Source of the DNA: an uncultured Gammaproteobacteria bacterium
Lineage (GTDB): Bacteria; Pseudomonadota; Gammaproteobacteria; PS1; Pseudothioglobaceae
Length of the DNA: 64,000 nt
Reading direction: 5' to 3'
Assembly: GCA_902556205.1 (NCBI GenBank)
Contig: CACDVH010000001.1
Location: 1-64,000, forward strand
The notes under the pieces were generated by a model that searched no databases, had not been told where the DNA came from, and worked only from the letters and a program-made list of their open reading frames with translations. A program made the translations under genes and the position numbers. Each line of letters starts with the position of its first letter. Position 1 is the first letter of the stretch. Shown here in pieces: positions 26,483-34,416 of the stretch.

Positions 26483-28057
26483 ATGAAAAAAACTTTAAGC
26501 ATTGTTTTGTCAGTGCTGGTCATGGGTATTTTTTCACCAGCTTCAGCGAATACGATCAAATGGTCAATGCCTGGTGATTCTTTAACACTTGACCCACATG
26601 CACAAAACGAAGGACCAACTCATATGGTCTCTCGACAAGTATATGAAGGTTTAGTGACTCCAGGCATTAACATGGAAGTCCTTCCTCAGCTTGCAGAGTC
26701 TTGGACGACAACTGCTGACGATACATGGATATTTAATATACGCAGAGGCGTAACTTTTCATGATGGATCATCTTTAACAGCGGGTGATGTCGCTTTTAGT
26801 ATCAATAGGGCTAAAACAGCTCCATCGGATATGGTAGATTTAATTAAAAGTGTTAAATCTGCAAGAGCGATTGATGATCATACAGTTGAGGTAAAGACAG
26901 ATGGCCCAAATCCTATTCTCTTAAACCAATTAACTCAAATATTTGTAATGTCTGAGGCTTGGTCAAAGGCAAATGGATGTGAAGCTTCTTATAATTGGGA
27001 TGCAGGTGAAACTTCATATTGCGCGTCTAATGCAAATGGAACTGGACCATTCGAAATTACTTTCAGAGAACAGGATGTAAGAACTGTTTTTGAAAAGAAT
27101 AATAACTGGTGGGGAAATCACTACAAACACAACATTGATAAAATTGAATTACTTCCAATTAAGAACGATGCAACAAGAGTTGCAGCACTTCTTTCTGGAG
27201 AGATTGATTACACTAATGTTGTTCCGGTCCAGGATATTAAAAGAATCGATTCTTCTATGGGCCATGCTGTAAAAATGACCCCTCAAAATAGAACGATTTT
27301 CTTTGGCATGGATCAAGGATCTGCTGAATTGAACTCATCAAACATCAAAGGGAAAAACCCTTTTGCTGACAAAAGAGTTCGTCTGGCTATGTACCACGCT
27401 CTAGATATGGATGCTATCAAAGACAAGGTAATGAGAGGACAAAGTGTGCCAGCAGGTATTATTACTGCGCCAGGTGTTAATGGCCACACAGCAGCTCGTG
27501 ACCAGAGAATGGCTTATGATCCTGAAACATCAAAAAGACTTTTAGCTGAAGCGGGCTATCCTGATGGGTTTGAGGTCACATTAGATTGTCCTAATGATCG
27601 CTATATCAATGATGAGGCGATTTGTGTAGCAGCTATTAGTATGTTTGCAAAAATTGGAGTTAAGGTTAATCTTGATGCAAAAACTAAGAGCCAGCACTTC
27701 TCTGAGGTTAAAGAGGGTGATGCTAATGGTATGACAAGTGACATGTACATGTTAGGTTGGGGCGTTCCAACTTTTGATAGTCACTATGTATATTCATACT
27801 TATTTGAAAGCTCTGGAAGCTGGAATAAAGTAAATTTCAGTAATGCTAGAGTAGACGAGTTGGTTGCTGCAATGGGTGTTGAAACAGACCTAGATAAAAG
27901 AAATGCTATGATTGCTGAGGCTTGGGATATTACTCAAAACGACGTAACATACCTTCCTTTGCACCACCAGGTAGTTAACCAAGCATCAAAAAGTAATGTC
28001 GACGTTCCGATTAGAATGAACAACGAGCCATTATTTAGATTTGCAAAAGTAAACTAA
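26483..28057 (+). CDS. ABC transporter substrate-binding protein (SBP_bac_5, peptide/opine type)
   Basis: A periplasmic binding protein of the Dpp/Opp family, 524 residues. The signal peptide MKKTLSIVLSVLVMG..., cleaving near PASA-NT, is followed by SLDP-type ligand-domain sequence (TLDPHAQNEGPTHMVSRQVYEGL), FHDGSSLTAGDVAFS, ATRVAALLSGEIDY, RVRLAMYHALD and a WGVPTFD segment. The frame extends upstream to 26411, but the ATG at 26483 has an AGGAG site 7 nt before it and begins the signal peptide. It heads the operon with two permeases and a double ATPase. Substrate class (di/oligopeptide or related) is from the family only. Confidence 0.9.
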   Translation: MKKTLSIVLSVLVMGIFSPASANTIKWSMPGDSLTLDPHAQNEGPTHMVSRQVYEGLVTPGINMEVLPQLAESWTTTADDTWIFNIRRGVTFHDGSSLTAGDVAFSINRAKTAPSDMVDLIKSVKSARAIDDHTVEVKTDGPNPILLNQLTQIFVMSEAWSKANGCEASYNWDAGETSYCASNANGTGPFEITFREQDVRTVFEKNNNWWGNHYKHNIDKIELLPIKNDATRVAALLSGEIDYTNVVPVQDIKRIDSSMGHAVKMTPQNRTIFFGMDQGSAELNSSNIKGKNPFADKRVRLAMYHALDMDAIKDKVMRGQSVPAGIITAPGVNGHTAARDQRMAYDPETSKRLLAEAGYPDGFEVTLDCPNDRYINDEAICVAAISMFAKIGVKVNLDAKTKSQHFSEVKEGDANGMTSDMYMLGWGVPTFDSHYVYSYLFESSGSWNKVNFSNARVDELVAAMGVETDLDKRNAMIAEAWDITQNDVTYLPLHHQVVNQASKSNVDVPIRMNNEPLFRFAKVN

Positions 28058-28066
28058 GAAAAACCT

Positions 28067-28100
28067 ATATTTTCTGGCCAGTTATCTGGCCAGAAAATAT
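28067..28100 (+). repeat. Perfect 15-bp inverted repeat between binding-protein and permease genes
   Basis: ATATTTTCTGGCCAG (28067-28081), loop TTAT, and its exact complement (28086-28100) lie 10 nt after the binding-protein stop. There is no following T run, so it is less likely a terminator than an mRNA-stabilising stem. Such a stem would leave abundant binding-protein message and less message for the permeases, a common pattern in ABC importer operons. Confidence 0.75.
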
Positions 28101-28141
28101 TACAATATTACAATACCCGCTCCCCTATTTCAATTTAATTC

Positions 28142-29119
28142 ATGTTCAGCTATTTTTTTAAAAGACTATTACAAGCAATTCTTGTAATGATTGTTGTTGC
28201 TTTTGTCTCATTCTCTTTATTCAATTTTGTTGGCGATCCAGTAATCAGCTTGACTGGAGAAGACTCTTCAATTGAAAGACAGGCTGAGGTTAGAGAAGCT
28301 ATTGGGCTGAACGATCCTGTCTATATTCAATTTTCAAGGTTTCTAGGCAATGTTATTCAGGGTGATTTTGGAATATCCTATCAGTTGAAAAGAGAGGTGT
28401 CGGATTTAATTGCAGAGCGAATGCCGGCCACTTTAGAATTAGTATTCGTATCTGCCTTGCTTGCTATTATAGTTGGAGTCATTTTAGGCGTCTATACAGG
28501 CATTCATAGGGACAGCTTTATTTCAAATATTATCCTTGTTGTTTCACTTGCTGGCGTTTCTCTTCCAACATTTATCATTGGGATAATGCTGATTTACTTA
28601 TTTTCAGTGGTACTTGGAGTACTCCCCTCTTTTGGGAGAGGCGAGGTTATTGACCTAGGTCTATGGTCAACGGGCTTTTTAACTGTCTCTGGACTTAAGG
28701 CACTGATTCTGCCATCGGTCACATTAAGCTTATTTCAAATGACTTATGTCATCAGATTAGTACGCGCAGAAATGATGGAAATACTTCAAACTGATTATAT
28801 TAAATTTGCTAAAGCTAGGGGTATTAAGAAAAACACTATCAATTATAAACATGCACTCAAAAACGGACTCATTCCTGTAATTACGATTACTGGTATTAAT
28901 ATTGGAACCTTAATTGCATTTTCAATCATTACAGAAACAGTTTTTCAGTGGCCCGGCATGGGGCTACTCTTTATTAATGCAGTATACTTTGTGGACATAC
29001 CGATAATGTCTGCCTACATGATTATGGTTGCTTTTATTTTTGTCATGATTAATTTTATTGTAGATATCACCTATTATTTTATTGATCCCAGGATAAGAAT
29101 TAAGGATGAGATGAGTTAG
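28142..29119 (+). CDS. Peptide ABC transporter permease, DppB/OppB-like
   Basis: Inner-membrane permease, 325 residues with six likely helices. The N-terminal FFKRLLQAILVMIVVAF helix, GLNDPVYIQFSRFL, and the EAA loop (ARAKGIKKN-like: FAKARGIKKNTINYKHALKNGL) that contacts the ATPase are characteristic of DppB/OppB. It forms a heterodimer with the next gene product, which starts 3 bp downstream. Confidence 0.93.
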   Translation: MFSYFFKRLLQAILVMIVVAFVSFSLFNFVGDPVISLTGEDSSIERQAEVREAIGLNDPVYIQFSRFLGNVIQGDFGISYQLKREVSDLIAERMPATLELVFVSALLAIIVGVILGVYTGIHRDSFISNIILVVSLAGVSLPTFIIGIMLIYLFSVVLGVLPSFGRGEVIDLGLWSTGFLTVSGLKALILPSVTLSLFQMTYVIRLVRAEMMEILQTDYIKFAKARGIKKNTINYKHALKNGLIPVITITGINIGTLIAFSIITETVFQWPGMGLLFINAVYFVDIPIMSAYMIMVAFIFVMINFIVDITYYFIDPRIRIKDEMS

Positions 29120-29121
29120 CC

Positions 29122-30045
29122 ATGCTATTAAAAACATTTAATAAAATTTATGACACTGATGTAGGTTATAGCTTTTTTAATTCAAAAATTGCAATTATTT
29201 CCTCAGCTGTCTTATTCATTATTTTTCTTTGTTCGGTTTTTGCTGGAATAGTCTCTCCTTACAATCCTTTTGACCCAGCCTCAGTCTCATTAATGGATGC
29301 TTTTACTCCGCCTTCGTGGTCAGAGGGTGGAAATCCGAGCTTCGTTCTTGGAACAGACCAACAAGGAAGAGACATGTTTTCGACAATGATCTATGGATCA
29401 AGAATTTCATTAATTGTAGGCTTTGCATCAATCCTTTTTGCCATGGTGCTTGGAGTGTTCCTTGGAGTTACTGCGGGTTATATCGGAGGCAGGTATGAGA
29501 TCATTGTAATGAGGCTGACCGACGTCCAGTTAACAATACCAAGTATTCTCATGGCCCTACTGGTTAATGGTATCGCTAAATCAGTCATTTCTCAGTCAAT
29601 GCATAGTGAGATGGCGATCTATGTATTAATTTTTGCAATTGGAATCTCCGAATGGCCACAGTTTGCCAGAGTCTCGAGAGCATCTACCCTCGTAGAGAAA
29701 AACAAAGAATATGTGTCAGCATCAAGAATTATAGGTTTATCAAATATTGTAATTATGTTTAAACATATCTTGCCAAATATACTTAGACCTCTCCTTGTGA
29801 TTGCTACAATTGGATTGGCCCTTGCAATAATTACAGAATCTACATTAAGCTTTTTAGGTGTTGGTGTCCCGCCAACAACACCATCACTAGGGACTTTAAT
29901 AAGGTTTGGAAATAGTTTTTTATTTTCAGGCGAATGGTGGATTACATTTTTTCCAGCTATCTTTTTAATCGTTTTAGCATTATCCATTAACCTATTGGGT
30001 GACTGGATGAGAGACGCCTTAAATCCAAAATTAAAAATAAGATGA
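29122..30045 (+). CDS. Peptide ABC transporter permease, DppC/OppC-like
   Basis: Partner permease, 307 residues. It has the OppC_N type first helix, then GTDQQGRDMFSTMIYGSRISL, a DppC/OppC hallmark, and the EAA loop SASRIIGLSNIVIMFKHILPN. It ends LLGDWMRDALNPKL as in the family. Its stop overlaps the ATPase start by 4 bp. Confidence 0.93.
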   Translation: MLLKTFNKIYDTDVGYSFFNSKIAIISSAVLFIIFLCSVFAGIVSPYNPFDPASVSLMDAFTPPSWSEGGNPSFVLGTDQQGRDMFSTMIYGSRISLIVGFASILFAMVLGVFLGVTAGYIGGRYEIIVMRLTDVQLTIPSILMALLVNGIAKSVISQSMHSEMAIYVLIFAIGISEWPQFARVSRASTLVEKNKEYVSASRIIGLSNIVIMFKHILPNILRPLLVIATIGLALAIITESTLSFLGVGVPPTTPSLGTLIRFGNSFLFSGEWWITFFPAIFLIVLALSINLLGDWMRDALNPKLKIR

Positions 30046-31760
30046 GTTTACTGAAAGTTAAAAATTTAAACATCAGCTATCCAACTAGGAAAGAAACAAT
30101 TGTTGCTAGCAAAGATGTTGAATTTACTCTGGAAAGAGGGGAGATACTAGGAATAGTCGGCGAATCCGGTTCTGGAAAATCTACTATTGCAAATGCCATC
30201 ATCAATTTAATTGACCCTCCAGGAGAAATAACGGCTGGTTCAATTAAAATTGATGATAACGAATTAAGAGATAATGAGGATGTCATTCAAAAAATTAGGG
30301 GAAAGAAAATTGGATTTGTTTTTCAGGATCCTCAAACATCATTAAATCCTCTATTTAAAATAAAAGATCAATTGATCGAAACCATTCAAACGCACCTAGA
30401 TTTAGATTATCAAGACGCATTAAAAAGATCTATTCAGCTCTTAGAGGAGGTGGGTATCGATAATGCTGAAAAAAGAATTGAAGACTACCCACACCAGTTT
30501 AGTGGGGGCATGCGTCAAAGAGTTGTTATTGCATTGGCAATAAGCTGTGAGCCTGACTTAATTATAGCCGATGAGCCCACAACTGCTCTAGATGTAAGTA
30601 TTCAATATCAAATACTTGAACTACTTAAAGACCTGACTAAAAAAAGAAACTTAGGTGTGATTATCATTACTCACGACATGGGAGTTATTGCTGAGACGAC
30701 AAACAAAGTTATTGTTATGAGGTATGGTGTTATTGTTGAGCAAGGAGATACAAAAGAACTATTAACAAATCCAAAATCGACTGAGGCTAAAAGCTTAGTT
30801 ATTTCAGTGCCGCCTACTAATAAAAAAATTGACAGATTCAAGCTGATTAGCCCTGAGGGCAAAGAGATTACATCTGACTCAAAAAATTTAACAAAAAATA
30901 TTATAAAAACTTGGGGGATTAGAGAAAATACAAATCAAAAATTATTAGAGCTGGCTAGTGTTACAAAAATTTTTGACGACCAATCTATAGCGAATACCTT
31001 TTCATTTGGGTCAAAAAATAATGCTGAAGAAACAATCGTCAAAGCAGTTGATGATGTTTCTTTTGAGCTCTTTGAAGGTGAAACCCTTGGCTTAGTTGGT
31101 GAGTCTGGCTCAGGAAAGTCAACAATAGCAAAAATTATTACAGGGCTTGTAAGACCAACTAATGGTGAAATTCTTTATAACAATATCTCACTCTATAATT
31201 CAAAAAGAAAGTACCAAATCGACAAGAGTAGAGGACAGATTCAGATGATATTTCAAGACCCTTATTCGTCTTTAAATCCAAGATTTAAAGTAAGGGAAAT
31301 AATATCTGAGCCAATAAAGCTTTTTCAAAAGAATATTAGCTCTGGTGAGCTCCAACAAAATCTTTATGATTTAATCGACATTGTAGGAATGTCAAGACAG
31401 TCCTTGGATCGATATCCTCATGAATTTTCTGGTGGACAAAGACAAAGAATATCAATTGCAAGAGCTTTAGCAACAAGGCCACGCTTATTAATTTGCGATG
31501 AACCTACTTCTGCTCTGGATGTAAGCATACAAGCACAAGTATTAAACCTCTTAAAAGATATTCAGGATGAGCTTCACCTTACAATGTTATTTATCAGTCA
31601 TGACCTTCCTGTCATTAGACAAATGTGCAATAGAATTATCGTGCTTAAAAATGGTATTGCTTGTGAAACAAAAGAAAGTGAAGAGTTATTCAATAGTCCA
31701 GAACACCCCTACACTCAAGAACTTATTAGGCTCATGCCTAAAATTGAATCTATAATTTAG
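30042..31760 (+). CDS. Fused double ATPase of peptide ABC transporter (DppD-DppF / YejF type)
   Basis: Two ABC domains in one 572-residue chain. The first has Walker A GESGSGKST at residues 40-48 and signature FSGGMRQRV. The second has Walker A GESGSGKST near 352 and signature FSGGQRQRISIARA. Both have Walker B (IIADEPT, LICDEPT) and H-loops. The first half corresponds to DppD and the second to DppF; each ends with the family's C-terminal peptide-transporter extension (TPEAKSLV- and HPYTQEL-like). The fused form is known from YejF and related importers, so this is a natural variant and not an artefact. Confidence 0.93.
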   Translation: MSLLKVKNLNISYPTRKETIVASKDVEFTLERGEILGIVGESGSGKSTIANAIINLIDPPGEITAGSIKIDDNELRDNEDVIQKIRGKKIGFVFQDPQTSLNPLFKIKDQLIETIQTHLDLDYQDALKRSIQLLEEVGIDNAEKRIEDYPHQFSGGMRQRVVIALAISCEPDLIIADEPTTALDVSIQYQILELLKDLTKKRNLGVIIITHDMGVIAETTNKVIVMRYGVIVEQGDTKELLTNPKSTEAKSLVISVPPTNKKIDRFKLISPEGKEITSDSKNLTKNIIKTWGIRENTNQKLLELASVTKIFDDQSIANTFSFGSKNNAEETIVKAVDDVSFELFEGETLGLVGESGSGKSTIAKIITGLVRPTNGEILYNNISLYNSKRKYQIDKSRGQIQMIFQDPYSSLNPRFKVREIISEPIKLFQKNISSGELQQNLYDLIDIVGMSRQSLDRYPHEFSGGQRQRISIARALATRPRLLICDEPTSALDVSIQAQVLNLLKDIQDELHLTMLFISHDLPVIRQMCNRIIVLKNGIACETKESEELFNSPEHPYTQELIRLMPKIESII

Positions 31761-31924
31761 TTAGGTTGGAAGAGCTTGTGATTTTAATGTCTGACGGTAA
31801 TGAAATTCTTTCAGAATTATCTCGAAAAACAAACTTCATCGAGTAATAAAAAGCGCTAAAAAAACACCTGCAATATATTGAAAAAATGTGTATTATCTGC
31901 GGATTCTGTTAATCACATATTGTC

Positions 31925-33064
31925 ATGAAAAAAGAATTTAGCTTCGGAACTCAAGTAAGAAAGTCTCCCTATTTTGATGCAACTGTTCGCTGGGGAGCTC
32001 AAGGATTTTCAGTATACAATCATATGTATATCCCAAGAGACTTTGGTGATCCTGTTGAAAACTTCTGGAGCCTAGTCAATGACGCAATACTTTGCGATGT
32101 TGCTGTAGAACGTCAGGTTGAAATTATGGGTCCTGATGCCGCTCAGTTTGTTCAACTATTAACTCCAAGAAACCTTTCTGAATGTGCCGTTGGCCAATGC
32201 AAGTATGTTCTTATTACTGATGAGAATGGTGGTGTTCTTAATGATCCTGTTTTATTAAGACTTGCAGAAAATCACTTCTGGCTTTCTTTGGCTGACAGCG
32301 ATATTCTGATGTGGGCAAAGGGAGTTGCAGTTCACTCAGGCCTCAATGTGCATTTATGCGAACCAGATGTCTCGCCTCTTCAGCTTCAAGGCCCCAAATC
32401 AGGAGATATTGCTAGGGCTATTTTTGGGGACAGGATTGATGGCCTTAAGTATTATTGGCTTGAGGAGTTTGAGCTTAACGGCATACCACTCATCATTTCC
32501 AGAACAGGCTGGTCAAGCGAGTTAGGCTATGAAATCTATCTTCGTGATGGTAGTCGTGGAAATGAGCTATGGGACCACATTATGAAAATTGGAGAGCCTA
32601 TGGGACTAGTACCTGGACATACCTCAACGATTAGAAGAATTGAAGGTGGAATGCTCTCATACCAGGCAGATATGGATTGCACAGTTAATCCTTTTGAACT
32701 TGGTCTGGGTAGGCTCGTTGATCTTGAGATGGACGAAGACTTTATTGGCAAAGCCGCACTGAAAAAAATTAAATCTGATGGGATTAAGAGAAGTCAAGTT
32801 GGACTTGAAATATCATGCCCTCCTCTTGAGCATCCCAATACAACCTATTGGCCAATAATGTCTGGTTCAAAAAAAGTGGGCTACGTAACTTCTGCAGTTT
32901 ACACACCGCGACTTGACAAAAATATTGCGCTTGCTATTATGGATATTGATTTTTCTGCCCTGGATACAACTGGAGAGGTTAAAACACCTGAGGGCAATTA
33001 TCCCGTCAAGGTAGTGCAAAAACCATTCTATGATCCTAAGAAAAAAATTGCTTCTAAATCATAA
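31925..33064 (+). CDS. dmdA: Probable dimethylsulfoniopropionate (DMSP) demethylase, DmdA-like (GcvT fold)
   Basis: A tetrahydrofolate-dependent methyltransferase of the glycine-cleavage T fold, 379 residues. The N-terminal part (SVYNHMYIPRDFG, CDVAVERQVEIMGPDAAQF), the middle (ISRTGWSSELGYEIYLRDG) and the C-terminal GCV_T domain are complete. The VAVERQVEI block and overall layout are nearer to DmdA than to GcvT, and no gcvH or gcvP is nearby. DmdA moves a methyl group from DMSP to folate, leaving methylmercaptopropionate. The two downstream CoA-type genes fit that pathway. GcvT-like dimethylglycine or sarcosine enzymes remain an alternative; a tree would settle it. Confidence 0.75.
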   Translation: MKKEFSFGTQVRKSPYFDATVRWGAQGFSVYNHMYIPRDFGDPVENFWSLVNDAILCDVAVERQVEIMGPDAAQFVQLLTPRNLSECAVGQCKYVLITDENGGVLNDPVLLRLAENHFWLSLADSDILMWAKGVAVHSGLNVHLCEPDVSPLQLQGPKSGDIARAIFGDRIDGLKYYWLEEFELNGIPLIISRTGWSSELGYEIYLRDGSRGNELWDHIMKIGEPMGLVPGHTSTIRRIEGGMLSYQADMDCTVNPFELGLGRLVDLEMDEDFIGKAALKKIKSDGIKRSQVGLEISCPPLEHPNTTYWPIMSGSKKVGYVTSAVYTPRLDKNIALAIMDIDFSALDTTGEVKTPEGNYPVKVVQKPFYDPKKKIASKS

Positions 33065-33093
33065 ACTTTCATTATTAATCCTGGAGAACATGA

Positions 33094-33546
33094 ATGTCAG
33101 AACTGTCAGTTGATTTAACCTGGAATAGAAAAGAATCTGAACTCTTACCTGGAAAATTTTCTAGTGAGCATGAAGTAAGTTATAACGAAAATTTTAAAGT
33201 GACTGCAGATACTGCTCCTGACTGGGGAGGCTCTGCAAGTAATACAAACCCTGAGCAAGCACTCGCAGCATCATTAAGCAGCTGTCACATGATGACATTT
33301 TTAGCGCTTGCAGCAAAAACAAAGTGGCCAGTATCTTCATACAAAGATCATGCTGTAGGACACTTGGGCAAAAATAGTAAAAAACAAATGGTAGTTAATC
33401 GTATTGACTTAAATCCAGCAGTCTCATTTGATGCTGGGTTTGAAGTGAGCAGCGAAGAGCTAGATAAAATGCATGATAGAGCTCATAGGTATTGCTTTAT
33501 TGCCAATACATTAGACTCAGAGGTAGAAGTCAACATTAACATTTAA
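33094..33546 (+). CDS. OsmC/Ohr-family protein
   Basis: A 150-residue peroxiredoxin-like protein with both redox cysteines of the OsmC/Ohr fold: Cys64 in LSSCHMMTFL and Cys134 in HRYCFIANT. NPEQALAASLSSC is the family signature. Such proteins reduce organic or fatty-acid hydroperoxides through a thiol cycle. It is 29 bp after the dmdA-like gene with a CTGGAG ribosome-binding site, so probably in the same transcript. A role in handling organosulfur or lipid peroxides made during DMSP use is inference. Confidence 0.88.
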   Translation: MSELSVDLTWNRKESELLPGKFSSEHEVSYNENFKVTADTAPDWGGSASNTNPEQALAASLSSCHMMTFLALAAKTKWPVSSYKDHAVGHLGKNSKKQMVVNRIDLNPAVSFDAGFEVSSEELDKMHDRAHRYCFIANTLDSEVEVNINI

Positions 33547-33586
33547 CAAGCTAGCGATCTGATTCTGCTAATATGTAGCTTAAATT

Positions 33587-34408
33587 ATGAGTATCAGTAA
33601 AAACAATAATTCAGATATAGCGATTTTGCTTAAAGATACTCCTGCTGATGGAGTTCTTCGATTGACACTTAATGACTCAAAAAGAAGAAATGCGCTATCC
33701 GAAGAAATGATGACGCAAATGAGCTCTGCTCTTGAAAAAGCCTCCAGCAATAAAGATGTAAAGGTGATTGTCATTTCAGCCAATGGGCCTGCTTTCTGTT
33801 CAGGACATGACTTGAAGCAAATGTCAGCAGGCAGAGAAGATGTTGATGACGGGAAATCATACTTTACAAAGGTGTTTGCATCTTGCTCTGCTCTCATGCA
33901 GCAAATTGTTAATCATCCAAAGCCTGTCATTGCTGAGGTTTCAGGGGTTGCTGCTGCAGCTGGCTGTCAACTAGTTGCTTGCTGCGATCTTGCAATCGCA
34001 GCGGATTCTGCTCGATTTGTCACTCCTGGGGTAAATATTGGCCTATTTTGTTCAACCCCGATGGTTGCACTTTCAAGAAATGTGTCTAACAAGGCAGCAA
34101 TGGAAATGCTGCTCACAGGCGAAATGATTGACTCAAAGAAAGCGGAGAATATTGGACTGGTTAATCGCGTTGTTGCAGATGGTGTATTAGGTCAAGAGAC
34201 TATAGATCTGGCCAATCTTATCGCATCAAAATCAACTATGGTAATAGAGACAGGCAAAAAAGCTTTCTATAGCCAAAAGGAAATGCCTCTCTATGAGGCT
34301 TATGAGTTTGCCTCAAAAGTAATGGTTGATAACATGCTCAAACATGATGCTAAGGAGGGCATAAATGCCTTTATTGAAAAACGACAGCCAGAATGGAAAG
34401 ATAAGTAG
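33587..34408 (+). CDS. Crotonase-fold protein (enoyl-CoA hydratase family, ECHDC3-like)
   Basis: A 273-residue crotonase. The CoA and oxyanion-hole landmarks are there: AFCSGHDLKQM (about 69-79) and KPVIAEVSGVAAAAGCQLVACCDLAIA (112-138). The two glutamates used for hydration in enoyl-CoA hydratase are replaced: Gln128 stands where the first lies (GCELA type), and Gly148 where the second lies (QPE type). So ordinary hydratase activity is doubtful. Position in the locus suggests a role comparable to DmdD, methylthioacryloyl-CoA hydratase, but the active site does not support this directly. It is 8 bp before the CoA ligase gene. Confidence 0.85.
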   Translation: MSISKNNNSDIAILLKDTPADGVLRLTLNDSKRRNALSEEMMTQMSSALEKASSNKDVKVIVISANGPAFCSGHDLKQMSAGREDVDDGKSYFTKVFASCSALMQQIVNHPKPVIAEVSGVAAAAGCQLVACCDLAIAADSARFVTPGVNIGLFCSTPMVALSRNVSNKAAMEMLLTGEMIDSKKAENIGLVNRVVADGVLGQETIDLANLIASKSTMVIETGKKAFYSQKEMPLYEAYEFASKVMVDNMLKHDAKEGINAFIEKRQPEWKDK

Positions 34409-34416
34409 TTCCCAGC

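Noticed and set aside
30042-31760. Fused ATPase as an assembly artefact
   Set aside because: Both halves are complete with a plausible linker, and double-ATPase proteins such as YejF are well known.
31787-31846. 19-codon ORF between the ABC operon and dmdA
   Set aside because: No ribosome-binding site, no coupling, and frames of this length are expected by chance in AT-rich DNA.
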